Positions 14,804 to 21,894 of a DNA stretch of 24,080 nucleotides are shown one piece after another (positions within the stretch are counted from its first letter, which is position 1; the number at the start of each line of letters is the position of its first letter). This DNA is from a virus. The position numbers and the translations under genes are program-made. Under the pieces are notes generated by a model. That model worked only from the letters and a program-made list of their open reading frames with translations, made no database searches and was not told where the DNA came from. Location: the IMG/VR virus record IMGVR_UViG_3300019776_000811, positions 1 through 24,080 of that record; one strand, given 5' to 3'.

Positions 14804-16555
14804 TCAGACGACCAGCGGCATGTGGTCGGGGCCGATGACGACGTCGGTCGAGCCGAGCATGGCGCGGCCCAGCGCCATGAACAGCGCCACGGGGCCGTCG
14901 ATCTTGTGCTCTTCGCGGCTCTTGGTGGGGTGCTTCAGGCCGCTGAACTTGCTGACGCTGACCTCGACGTTGGACACCATCCACGTGAAGACGGGGTTGC
15001 CGTCGTGGTGCAGCTTGTGCTCGAGCACCAGGTTCTCGACCTGGATCAGCGGCTGCGTGAAGAAGGTGGGCGCCTGGCGAATTTCGACCAGCGGCAGGCC
15101 CTCGGACACCAGCCGCGTGGCGAAGTACCGGCTCATGGCAGGGTCGAACGGGATCTCTTGCACGTCGAACTGCCCGCAGAAGCGGCGCAGGTCGTCGGCG
15201 ATCACGTCGAAGTCGGTCACGTTGCCCGGCGTCACAACGACGTGACCGGCGCGAGCCCAGCCTTGCAGGTGCGCGTTGCCCGACTGCTCGACCGCCACCG
15301 AGTTGAGGTACAGGCGCGAGAAGATCGTCCAGTCCTCGCCGTGCTTGAACACCAGGCACAGCGCGGCGAAGTCACGCTTCTCGGCCAGGTCCATGCCGAT
15401 CCAGCAGGCCTGCCCGGCGAAGTCGTCAAGCTTGAGAGTCTTGTCGGCGCACTTGTCCCACGACAGCATGTCCATCCAGGCCGAGTCGGCGCTGATCCAG
15501 ACGTTCAGGTGCTTTGTCAGGAAGTTGCCCACGGCGCTCGGCTGGGCCAGCGCCTTGCGGCAGGCGGCCTCAAGCGCCTCGCGCTTGACGCTGACGTCCA
15601 GGTTGGGGTTGGCCTTGCGCCACACGGCGGGGTCGTGCCAGGCGTCGCCGTCGTCGATCGTGTACACGATGCCGAACCAGCTTTCGTCGACGTGCACGCC
15701 CTCCAGCACCTTGATGGTGTAGTCGCGCAGCTCGTAGCAGATGCCCGAGCGATTGCTGCCGGCCGTGGTGATGGCGCCGATCAGCGGCTGGCTGCGGGCG
15801 CCGTCGGCGCTGTCGAGCACGTCCCACACCGCGCGGGTCTTGTGCGCGTGCACCTCGTCCACGATGGCGCCGTGGATGTTCAGGCCGTCCAGCGTGCTGC
15901 CTTCGGCGTTGAGCGGCTTGAAGCTGGACGCGGCGCCAGGCAGGGTGATGTCGTGCTTGCCCACCTGCACCCCGAAGCGGGCCAGGAATTCGGGTTCGCG
16001 CAGCGCCATGTTGCGGGCCACGTCAAAGACTTCGCGCGCCTGGTCGCCGGTGGTGGCGGCGCTGTAGCAGTGCGCCCCCGGCTCGCCGTCGGCGGCCACC
16101 AGGTACAGCTGGCGGGCGGCGGCGCGGGTGCTCTTGGCGTTCTTGCGCGCGATCTCTTCGTAGCTGCGCCGGAAGCGCCGCAGGCCGGTGACGCAGTGCT
16201 TCCAGCCGAAGAGGTTCAGCTCGATGAAGACCTGCCAGTCCTCCAGCTTGAGCTTGGCGTACTGCAAGCGGCCGTTGACGTAGACCGGCCGCGCCCACTC
16301 GCCCTTGATGTGCGGCAACAACTCCATGAACCGGCAGGCGCGGCCTCCGGCCACGGCGTCGAGCACGTAGGGGAAGTCGGCCTCGCCCTGGCTCTCGATG
16401 TCGCGCAGGAAGCGCGCGCAGGCCAGGCGCTCGAAGCGGCCAGCGACCTCCTGGCCGCTCGACACCCGTCGGGCGTAGGCCAAGGCGCGCGCCAGGTAGT
16501 CCGGTGCCGCCTGGGCGGGCTGGACGACGGTGGGCGACTGCACGGCGGCGTTCAT
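14804..16555 (-). CDS. Terminase large subunit (Terminase_1/HK97-type)
   Basis: This 583-residue packaging motor has the ATPase motifs in order: a glycine-free Walker A variant, ARKNAKST (136-143); a Walker B, IVDEVHAH (231-238); and a coupling motif, ITTAG (262-266). A nuclease domain follows, with the first acidic residue in WIGMDLAEKRDF (Asp389) and a later aspartate in NVTDFDVIADD. The glycine-free P-loop is common in this terminase group and is not a defect. In the cell it docks on the portal, pumps DNA and cuts it. It starts 15 bases after the small terminase gene, the usual order. Confidence 0.95.
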   Translation of the reverse strand: MNAAVQSPTVVQPAQAAPDYLARALAYARRVSSGQEVAGRFERLACARFLRDIESQGEADFPYVLDAVAGGRACRFMELLPHIKGEWARPVYVNGRLQYAKLKLEDWQVFIELNLFGWKHCVTGLRRFRRSYEEIARKNAKSTRAAARQLYLVAADGEPGAHCYSAATTGDQAREVFDVARNMALREPEFLARFGVQVGKHDITLPGAASSFKPLNAEGSTLDGLNIHGAIVDEVHAHKTRAVWDVLDSADGARSQPLIGAITTAGSNRSGICYELRDYTIKVLEGVHVDESWFGIVYTIDDGDAWHDPAVWRKANPNLDVSVKREALEAACRKALAQPSAVGNFLTKHLNVWISADSAWMDMLSWDKCADKTLKLDDFAGQACWIGMDLAEKRDFAALCLVFKHGEDWTIFSRLYLNSVAVEQSGNAHLQGWARAGHVVVTPGNVTDFDVIADDLRRFCGQFDVQEIPFDPAMSRYFATRLVSEGLPLVEIRQAPTFFTQPLIQVENLVLEHKLHHDGNPVFTWMVSNVEVSVSKFSGLKHPTKSREEHKIDGPVALFMALGRAMLGSTDVVIGPDHMPLVV

Positions 16556-16570
16556 GAGGTCAGCGGCCGG

Positions 16571-17119
16571 TCACTCGAACGACGCGAAGCCATCGCCCGC
16601 GTCAGGGGTGCCCGCCGGCACGGGCGAGCCGCCTTCGAACAGTTGCAGCTGGGCGCGGATGGCCGTGCTCACGCGGGCGCGGGCGTCGGGCCGCAGCCCG
16701 AAGTTTTCGAGCAGCTTGTGCAGCTTGCCCTGCTCTTTGTTGAGCACCTGGTAAAGCGCCGACTGCACGCGCAGCCCGTTGGGCGTGGTGTCCATCAGCG
16801 CGTCGGTGACATCGCCGCCGCTCTCCAGCAGCGTGGCCTGGCGCCCGGCCAGCGAGCGCTCGATCTGCTCCAGGCGGCCGATGGTCTGGCACAACATCGC
16901 AAACGCGTCGCGGTCGACCTTGCTCAGCAGGTTGTAGCGGACCAGCTCCGCGCTCAGCCGCTTCCAGGCCTTGCGCGCCTCGGGCGTGAGCCAGCGCGGC
17001 ACGTCGGGGGTGCCGACTTCGGGCCTGAAGAGCGCGGTCACGTCCAGCGGCCGGTGCCCGCGGTTGCCCTCCAGCAGCTTGAGCTCGGGCGGCTTGGCCG
17101 CCGGTCCACGCTGACCCAT
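16571..17119 (-). CDS. Terminase small subunit, P27 family
   Basis: This 182-residue protein starts MGQRGPAAKPPELKLLEGNRG, the P27-family N-terminus (xRGPxPKPxxLKxLxGN), followed by VPRWLTPEARKAWKRLSAEL and a long helical pair up to KEQGKLHKLLENFGL, also typical. The small subunit recognises phage DNA and loads the large subunit. The ATG at 17119 is preferred: it shares one base with the stop of the HNH gene (TGATG). A TTG one codon earlier is possible. The poly-G run just upstream acts as an unusual Shine-Dalgarno (GAGGGGG). HNH, small and large terminase side by side is the standard packaging cluster. Confidence 0.92.
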   Translation of the reverse strand: MGQRGPAAKPPELKLLEGNRGHRPLDVTALFRPEVGTPDVPRWLTPEARKAWKRLSAELVRYNLLSKVDRDAFAMLCQTIGRLEQIERSLAGRQATLLESGGDVTDALMDTTPNGLRVQSALYQVLNKEQGKLHKLLENFGLRPDARARVSTAIRAQLQLFEGGSPVPAGTPDAGDGFASFE

Positions 17120-17565
17120 CAACCCCCCCCCTCACTCGAAACCCGCGCGCGCAAAAACGTGGGCAGCAGGCCGGTCCTGCGCTGGTCAGCTCCAGAGATT
17201 CGACCCCCCCACCCCCGCCCGGCCCCGGCCTCGCGGGCCGTCTTGGCCCTGTGGCACGGCGTGCAGATGGCCTGCAGGTTGGCATCGACATCGGTGCCGC
17301 CCTGCGCCTTGGGCACAACGTGGTCCACTTCCTTCGCCTCGACCAGCAGGCCCTGCCCCTTGCACACTTGGCACAGGCCGCCATCGCGGCGCATCACGCG
17401 CACGCGGATCCGGTCCCACGCGGCCCCGTAGCCGCGCTCCTGGCGCGTACCCCGGCGCTCGTCGGCGAAGCTGCCAGCGACGACCTTGTGCGCCGCACAG
17501 CGGCTGGTGCCATCGGTCACGAGCACGTGACACTGGCTGCAGGGTTTGGGGGCGGATTGGGTCAT
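17119..17565 (-). CDS. HNH endonuclease next to terminase
   Basis: This 148-residue protein has an N-terminal zinc-knuckle-like CSQC (residues 9-12) and a clear HNH core: CQVCKGQGLLVEAKEVDHVV, then PKAQGGTDVDANLQAICTPC and HRAKT. Cys-x-x-Cys pairs flank the core and probably bind structural zinc; the catalytic His is in VDH. In HK97-type phages an HNH protein beside the terminase is needed for efficient cos cleavage and packaging. The last codons contain a run of nine G. It is the first gene of the late operon, just after a terminator-like hairpin. Confidence 0.92.
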   Translation of the reverse strand: MTQSAPKPCSQCHVLVTDGTSRCAAHKVVAGSFADERRGTRQERGYGAAWDRIRVRVMRRDGGLCQVCKGQGLLVEAKEVDHVVPKAQGGTDVDANLQAICTPCHRAKTAREAGAGRGWGGRISGADQRRTGLLPTFLRARVSSEGGG

Positions 17566-17574
17566 GCAATGAGA

Positions 17575-17605
17575 AACCCCGCCGCGGCTTGCGCCGGGCG
17601 GGGTT
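17575..17605 (-). terminator. Terminator-like hairpin between the Q-like gene and the late operon
   Basis: There is a 9-bp stem AACCCCGCC (17575-17583) with GGCGGGGTT (17597-17605); the 13-base loop can form a small inner GGC/GCC pairing. On the minus strand it is followed by TTCTCATT, a weak T-rich tail. Its place directly behind a Q-like gene and in front of the packaging genes is that of a terminator controlled by antitermination. Confidence 0.6.
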
Positions 17606-17640
17606 GCGACTGAGGTAGGAATCCCTGAGCCTGCCTGAAT

Positions 17641-18000
17641 CTAGCCGCCTTCTAATTTGTTGCAAAACTCTCGGCGCAGCAGCCGATGCGCCAGTTCCAC
17701 CCGCGCAATGACCGTGGACGGCGTGCAGTGCAGCCGCGCCGCCTGGTCATCCAGCGGCAGCCTCATGCAGTAGTGCACGGCCAGCGTGTTGGCCAGGCGC
17801 AGGCTCAGGCGCTCGATGGCGCGATGCGTCTCGCGCACGTCGCTGATCGCCGACGTCTTCATCGTGGGCGTCATGCCTGGCGTGGGCGGACTCCACTCGG
17901 GGTGAATCACGCTCATCACCGCATAACCCGACCCATCGCCCACCGTGCAGTAAGCCGCCCACCTCAGCAGCCGGGCCTCGATCTGGTCATCACGAGCCAT
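17641..18000 (-). CDS. Putative late-gene regulator, Q/ArpU-like antiterminator
   Basis: This is a 119-residue protein. The ATG at 18000 (ARDDQIEARLLRWAAYC) is chosen because the frame upstream is Ser/Arg-rich sequence overlapping another gene. It has an N-terminal R-x-x-x-W helix, a DVRETHRAIERLSLRLANTL helix and a C-terminal HTH-like segment (LDDQAARLHCTPSTVIARVE then LAHRLLRREF). This order fits small phage late activators of the Q-antiterminator or ArpU type, as does its place at the end of the early genes directly before a terminator and the late operon. The call is based on pattern and position; the exact family was not verified. It overlaps the preceding gene by 11 bases. Confidence 0.6.
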   Translation of the reverse strand: MARDDQIEARLLRWAAYCTVGDGSGYAVMSVIHPEWSPPTPGMTPTMKTSAISDVRETHRAIERLSLRLANTLAVHYCMRLPLDDQAARLHCTPSTVIARVELAHRLLRREFCNKLEGG

Positions 18001-18262
18001 CAGACGCTCCCGGCTGCCGAAGCTGCAGCATCGCTTGCCCGGCCGTGAATTCCGGCACCGGCTCACCCCAGGGCGTGCCCACGGCGATGGCCCCTTCGCG
18101 GGCGTAGAACCATCCCGGCTGCCGCTCGATGACGCCACGCCGCCAGCACTCGCCCACGTGGGCCGCGCCTACCTCGCGGCGCTTGTCCTGCAAGAGCCTC
18201 TGCACGCCCGGCATCATCTCGGGCAGCCACCCCCAGCGGTTCTGTATTCCGTTCTTGTCCAT
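17990..18262 (-). CDS. Conserved small phage protein, function unknown
   Basis: This 90-residue protein has a plausible start MDKNGIQNRWGWLPEMMPGV and the segment VGAAHVGECWRRGVIERQPG followed by WFYAREGAIAVGTPW. An AGGG element sits a few bases before the ATG. The composition (several Trp, balanced charge) is that of a real protein and unlike the Arg-rich frames on the other strand. It overlaps the Q-like gene by 11 bases and would share its transcript. It was not recognised as a named family. A DNA-binding or late-control accessory role is possible from position only. Confidence 0.65.
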   Translation of the reverse strand: MDKNGIQNRWGWLPEMMPGVQRLLQDKRREVGAAHVGECWRRGVIERQPGWFYAREGAIAVGTPWGEPVPEFTAGQAMLQLRQPGASDGS

Positions 18263-18560
18263 ATGTCCCTGACCCTTTCATTGACACCTGAGAAGTGAAC
18301 CTGCCCGCCCGCGCGGGTGTGCGCACACCCGCCCCTGCCCGCTCACGCTGCCATCAAGACACCTGGACAACCCCGGACACAGCTCCGCTGAGGGCCCTGA
18401 AGCTGCCAACTGGCCAGCCGCTCAAGACTCACTGCAAACACGTGGACACGTGGACATCGCAGGCATCGCGGGGCGCCGCGTCGCGCGGCCTCACATAGGC
18501 CAGGCCCCGGCCGAAGCGGCGCGTGCCGTGATCTCGACCAGCTCGCGCTGGCGTCCCTGA
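18263..18560. other. Structured 298-base gap between helicase and late-control genes
   Basis: No convincing large gene lies here. It contains a 20-bp perfect palindrome (18313-18332), four GGACA motifs in two spaced pairs (18365, 18375, 18444, 18452), and a tandem copy of ACACGTGG (18438-18453). A 28-codon frame enters it from the helicase end. No promoter could be assigned with confidence on either strand. It may hold operators or a replication-related site. Confidence 0.5.
18313..18332. promoter_or_regulatory. 20-bp perfect palindrome, candidate operator
   Basis: The half-site GCGGGTGTGC is followed directly by its exact reverse complement with no loop. No T-run follows on either strand, so it is not a terminator. 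A spacer-free dyad of this size could bind a dimeric regulator. Confidence 0.5.
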
Positions 18561-18577
18561 TCAAAACGGGCAAGCAT
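18491..18577 (-). CDS. Possible 28-residue small protein overlapping the helicase 3' end
   Basis: A short frame (MLARFDQGRQRELVEITARA then ASAGAWPM) starts inside the last codons of the primase-helicase gene and runs past its stop. Its composition is balanced and protein-like, with an amphipathic helix. It could be a real small phage protein or the remnant of a longer one. No clear ribosome site was seen, so confidence is low. Confidence 0.25.
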   Translation of the reverse strand: MLARFDQGRQRELVEITARAASAGAWPM

Positions 18578-21227
18578 CCGCAGCTTCCTGGGGTGCAGGG
18601 GCGCTTGACGCCCCGGTTGACGATGAGCTGGCGCTGGCCGAAGGCACATACGAGCCCTCGGTCAGCGGCCGCTTGAACATCCAGGGCCTGTCGCCCCGGC
18701 TGGACCTGAACCGCACCCAGCCGGCCGTGCGCAAGGCCGCGGTGGCCTGGCGCAACAGCACATGGCTCTGCTTGTCCACGCTGATGCCCAGGCGGTTCAG
18801 CAAGTCGGGTGCGCTGATCTCATTGACCAGCGTGCCGTTGTCACTGTGCGCGCCGACCTTCTGGCCCTCGTCGTAGAGGTACCGCATCACGCCGGCCTGG
18901 ATGGCGTTCTCGATCTGCCGCTGCTGCTGCTGCGGCTCGAACAGCTCGCGCTGCTCCTTCATGGTCGGGTGGAAACGGTCGCCCGCCTCCACGTAAGTCA
19001 ACGCCTCGGCAAACAGCTGGGCCCGGTGGGCGCGGGCCCACTCCAGGTCGATCTGCCGCGTCACGCGCACCGGCCACATCCGCCGGTTGCCGGTCGGGTC
19101 GGCCAGGTAGTGGTCCTCGTTGGTCGTGCCGATGAACACCACCTGCCGCGGGTAGTCCTTCGGCCGGCGGTCGAAAGACGCCCGGAAGCGGTCCTTCGCG
19201 CTGCTGATGAACTGCTTGACCTTGTTGACCTCGGACTTGTTCAGCGAGTCCAGCTCGCCCCACTCATACACCAGCACGCCCTGCAGGTTCTGATAGCTGT
19301 CTTTGTCGCCCAGCACGAGCCCCGTGTCGGCGAAATGATCGCCGCCCAGCAGCCGGGCCAACGTGCTCTTGCCCACGCCCTGCCCGCCCTCGAAGATCGT
19401 CATGTAGTCGAACTTGCACCCCGGCATCAACACCCGCGCGCAGATGGCCATCACCAGCCAGGTGCCCACGCGGGCCAGGTACTGCTGCAAGGGGGCCTCG
19501 TCGTCCCACTCGTCCTCTTCCAGGCACACGCGGCGCAGCCAGGTGCTCAGCCGCTTGACGCCGTCCCACGTGCCGCGCAGGTCGTCCAGCTGCTGCCGCA
19601 CCGGGTGGAACTTGTGCCGCTTGGCCACCATCGACACCGCTTCCTCCAGCGTGCCGCGCGGCATGCTCGGCAGCGAGTGCTGGCGCACCAGCCAGTTGCC
19701 CAGCTCAAGCTCGTCGGTCTCGTCCCACGTACCCGCCGCCGTGCCCCAGGGCGTGTCGCGCAGCTTGATCACGTCGTTCGTGAACTCGTTGAACGCCACC
19801 ACGCCCTGCGCCTCGGGCACACCGGCCAGGCCGTTCTCTGGCAGGCCGTCCAGGGCCAGCACCACGTTCTCGCGCACCGCCTTGATCGCGCCCGAGCTGC
19901 TGTAGAGCAGCTGGCCGCGCCACGCTGCACTTCCACCCCTCTTGCCCGCGCCAGCCCTCGAAGGGGTAGAAATGCCCTCCGCGCCTGCATCGGCAGACCC
20001 ATCGGCAGACCCATCGGCAACCGCATCGGCGCCCGCGGTCACCGCGTCAGCCAGGGGCGTGGCCGCGCGGATGTATTCACGCACCGCGGCGGCGTCCCAG
20101 CCCTCGGCCACCGCGTCGGCCACGTCCCAGCCTGCGGCGCGGCTGCCCGGCTCCGCCACGGCGCACAGGCACACCGTGCACGCATGCTCGTCGGCCAGGC
20201 GGCGGCCGATCTTCACCATGGCCTGCCACCCCGGCTGATCGCCTCGCGGCAAGTACGGCTTGCCGGCCGGGTCGGCGCCCGACTCTCGCTCGGCCTTCGT
20301 CAGGCGGTGGCGCTGCGCATCGGCGTCGGGCCACAACACCACCGAGCAACCCTGCAGCCAGGCCCAGTTGGCCAGCGGCCACGCCTTGCAGCCACCGGGC
20401 CAGCTCACCACGTCATACTCGCCGCCCAGCAGCTCGTGCGCCACCAGGGCGCACTTCTCGCCCTCCACCACCAGCACCGGGCGGCCGCTCAGCCGCTTGG
20501 CCGGCACGTACAGGGGCCGCGGCTCGCCCCATTGCTTCCAGTGCCAGCGCTGCGCACCGTGGGGGTCTTGCAAGTCCTGGCACCAGGTCAGCGGCAGGAT
20601 GTCCTTGACCCGCTCGCCCTTGCTGTCGATGCGCTCGAAGCGGGCCACATAGCCGTAGCGCCGCCCGTCGAATTCGTACTCCCACACCTGGGTGGCATCG
20701 AACTCCACCCACCGATCGGCCTTGCGGTCCTTGAACCCATGCCGAAACCGCTGCGGCACCGGCGCGTGCGGCGGCACCGGCAACACCGACTGCCAGCGCT
20801 CCTGCTTGGCCGGCCGCCCAGGCACCTGCTCAGGGTCGGTGGGCGGCTCGTCGTCTGTGGCGGCCACCCCGCTGGGCGCCGCGTCTCGGGCCGACCCGCC
20901 CGACGCGCTGGCCTGCGCGCGCTGGCGCTCCCAGCCCAGGTCGCGCATCAACTCCAGCGCGGCCTGGCCGTTGTTCAGGCCCCGAATGCGCGCGTACAGG
21001 CTGATCAGGTCGCCGCCGCGGTCGTCGGCCGCGCCGCCGTTGTCGATCCACGTGCCCGTGGTCAGGCTGACGTTGGCACTGTCGCCCTCGCCGCCATCGA
21101 AGTCGCCCACGTACCAACGCCCGGCACGCTCGCGGCCGTGCGGCAGCCACTGCGGCACCAGGGCGTGCGCCCGATCCAGCAGCGCCTGGGCCAGCGCGAC
21201 AAAGTCAATCGGTGGGTAAGCCGGCAT
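18561..21227 (-). CDS. Phage replication primase-helicase (TOPRIM primase + VapE-type ATPase)
   Basis: This 888-residue multidomain protein probably starts phage DNA replication. The N-terminus (about 1-100; GRWYVGDFDGG, WIDNGGAADDRGGDLISLY) looks like a primase accessory domain of VapE/D5-type proteins. A TOPRIM domain follows (VLVVEGEKCA 251-260, with the acidic motif VVLWPDADA at 296-304). An Ala/Asp/Gly/Ser linker (393-418) joins it to the VapE helicase: Walker A GGQGVGKST (614-622), Walker B-like VLVYEWGELD (651-660), sensor FIGTTNED (698-705) and an arginine finger in GNRRMWPV (713-720). A single protein with both activities is typical of phages and satellites lacking DnaB/DnaC loaders. 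It is the third gene of the leftward early operon. Assignment is confident. Confidence 0.93.
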   Translation of the reverse strand: MPAYPPIDFVALAQALLDRAHALVPQWLPHGRERAGRWYVGDFDGGEGDSANVSLTTGTWIDNGGAADDRGGDLISLYARIRGLNNGQAALELMRDLGWERQRAQASASGGSARDAAPSGVAATDDEPPTDPEQVPGRPAKQERWQSVLPVPPHAPVPQRFRHGFKDRKADRWVEFDATQVWEYEFDGRRYGYVARFERIDSKGERVKDILPLTWCQDLQDPHGAQRWHWKQWGEPRPLYVPAKRLSGRPVLVVEGEKCALVAHELLGGEYDVVSWPGGCKAWPLANWAWLQGCSVVLWPDADAQRHRLTKAERESGADPAGKPYLPRGDQPGWQAMVKIGRRLADEHACTVCLCAVAEPGSRAAGWDVADAVAEGWDAAAVREYIRAATPLADAVTAGADAVADGSADGSADAGAEGISTPSRAGAGKRGGSAAWRGQLLYSSSGAIKAVRENVVLALDGLPENGLAGVPEAQGVVAFNEFTNDVIKLRDTPWGTAAGTWDETDELELGNWLVRQHSLPSMPRGTLEEAVSMVAKRHKFHPVRQQLDDLRGTWDGVKRLSTWLRRVCLEEDEWDDEAPLQQYLARVGTWLVMAICARVLMPGCKFDYMTIFEGGQGVGKSTLARLLGGDHFADTGLVLGDKDSYQNLQGVLVYEWGELDSLNKSEVNKVKQFISSAKDRFRASFDRRPKDYPRQVVFIGTTNEDHYLADPTGNRRMWPVRVTRQIDLEWARAHRAQLFAEALTYVEAGDRFHPTMKEQRELFEPQQQQRQIENAIQAGVMRYLYDEGQKVGAHSDNGTLVNEISAPDLLNRLGISVDKQSHVLLRQATAALRTAGWVRFRSSRGDRPWMFKRPLTEGSYVPSASASSSSTGASSAPAPQEAADACPF
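19988..20035. repeat. 12-bp tandem repeat in the primase-helicase linker
   Basis: There are four copies of a 12-base unit, CATCGGCAGACC twice and then two variants that keep CATCGGC. They are in frame and encode an Ala-Asp-Gly-Ser-type repeat in the linker between the TOPRIM and helicase domains. Copy number could vary without breaking the frame. Confidence 0.85.
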
Positions 21228-21289
21228 CGCGCGCCCTGGTCAGTGCTGCATGAATGAACGGTGACGAGAGGGGCGCTACACGCCAGCCA

Positions 21290-21583
21290 TCAGGCCCACA
21301 GCCTGAAGCAGTCGATCACCATCACGTGCGGGGCCTCGTCGCCCTCGGCGGGCGGCTGCGCGGCCACCACCACCGCGGCAGGGCGGCCCGGGCCGCTGCG
21401 CACGGGCTCGGCCACATCGTCGGCCGGCGCCGCCTGCCTGAGCCAGCCGCGCTGGATCAAGCGGCTGGCGGTGTAGCGGCCCACGTCGTAGCCCACCTGG
21501 GCCCGCTCACAGACATCGCGCACCGTGCCCGGCGTGGCCGCCGCGGCCATCAAGGCATGCGCCACCTCGCCCAGCGGCCGCAT
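21290..21583 (-). CDS. Winged-helix-like phage regulator
   Basis: This 97-residue protein starts RPLGEVAHALMAAAATPGTV followed by RDVCERAQVGYDVGRYTASR and LIQRGWLRQA. Helix-turn-helix then a beta wing fits a winged-helix fold: the TVRDVCERAQVGYDVGRYTA part would be the HTH. The second half is Pro/Ala/Asp-rich and ends with a hydrophobic MVIDCFRLW. It follows the Cro-like gene with a one-base overlap (TGATG), so the two are made from the same mRNA. A role as a second early repressor or replication-initiation cofactor is possible. No named family was recognised. Confidence 0.65.
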   Translation of the reverse strand: MRPLGEVAHALMAAAATPGTVRDVCERAQVGYDVGRYTASRLIQRGWLRQAAPADDVAEPVRSGPGRPAAVVVAAQPPAEGDEAPHVMVIDCFRLWA

Positions 21584-21843
21584 CAGGCAGCGGCCTGGCT
21601 GTCGGCGGCGTTGAGCGTGCTCAACGCGGCCGGGCCCTGGGGTGCCACCATCGGCGCCCCTACCGCGCCGGCCTGCAATGCGTGCAGCTCCAGCAGCTTG
21701 CGGTAGCTCCGGCTCATGATGTCTTTGACCTCACCACGCACCACCTTGCTGATCGTCGACTGCGGAATGCCAGTGCATTCGGCAATCACCGACTGGGTGA
21801 GGCCTCGCTGCATCAGCGCTTGGATCAGGTCGCGTGCGTCCAT
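21583..21843 (-). CDS. Cro-like HTH transcriptional regulator
   Basis: This 86-residue protein has a clear N-terminal helix-turn-helix: ARDLIQALMQRGLTQSVIAE followed by CTGIPQSTISKVVRGEVKDI. The C-terminal part is Ala-rich and probably disordered. It is divergently placed to a CI-like repressor across a short control region, which is the classic Cro position, and leads the early replication operon. In lambda-type switches Cro shuts off the repressor promoter and later its own. An AAAGGA ribosome site lies about 11 bases before the ATG, and a plausible promoter is found upstream. Confidence 0.8.
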   Translation of the reverse strand: MDARDLIQALMQRGLTQSVIAECTGIPQSTISKVVRGEVKDIMSRSYRKLLELHALQAGAVGAPMVAPQGPAALSTLNAADSQAAA

Positions 21844-21846
21844 CGA

Positions 21847-21860
21847 TGAAAGATTCCTTT
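21847..21860. promoter_or_regulatory. Candidate operator copy 1 (14-base motif near the early promoter)
   Basis: TGAAAGATTCCTTT here matches TGAAAGATTCTTTT at 23574-23587 in 13 of 14 positions. The core GAAAGATTC has a GAA...TTC dyad. It overlaps the Cro-gene ribosome site region. Confidence 0.4.
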
Positions 21861-21866
21861 GCGACT

Positions 21867-21894
21867 ATTGTGCCATTCTTAAACGACTATGCAA
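21867..21894 (-). promoter_or_regulatory. Leftward early promoter (PR-like) for the Cro-like operon
   Basis: On the minus strand a -35 TTGCAT (21894-21889) and a -10 CACAAT (21872-21867) are separated by 16 bases. Transcription would start near 21860 and give a short leader with AAAGGA before the Cro-like ATG. Two direct CGACTAT copies lie at 21862 and 21884, within the promoter, and may be operator half-sites. Confidence 0.55.

Noticed and set aside
14678-17431. 917-codon plus-strand frame over the terminase genes
   Set aside because: Antisense to terminase large and small subunits and HNH; low-complexity His/Val/Arg composition.
18343-18573. 76-codon minus-strand frame in the gap after the helicase
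   Set aside because: Starts at TTG, Arg/Cys-rich, and differs from the more plausible 28-codon frame in the same place.
19988-20035. CRISPR-like repeat
   Set aside because: Short 12-base in-frame units without spacers inside a coding region; this is a linker repeat.
18762-21257. 831-codon plus-strand frame opposite the primase-helicase
   Set aside because: Antisense shadow of a multidomain replication gene; no motifs, His/Arg/Ala-rich.
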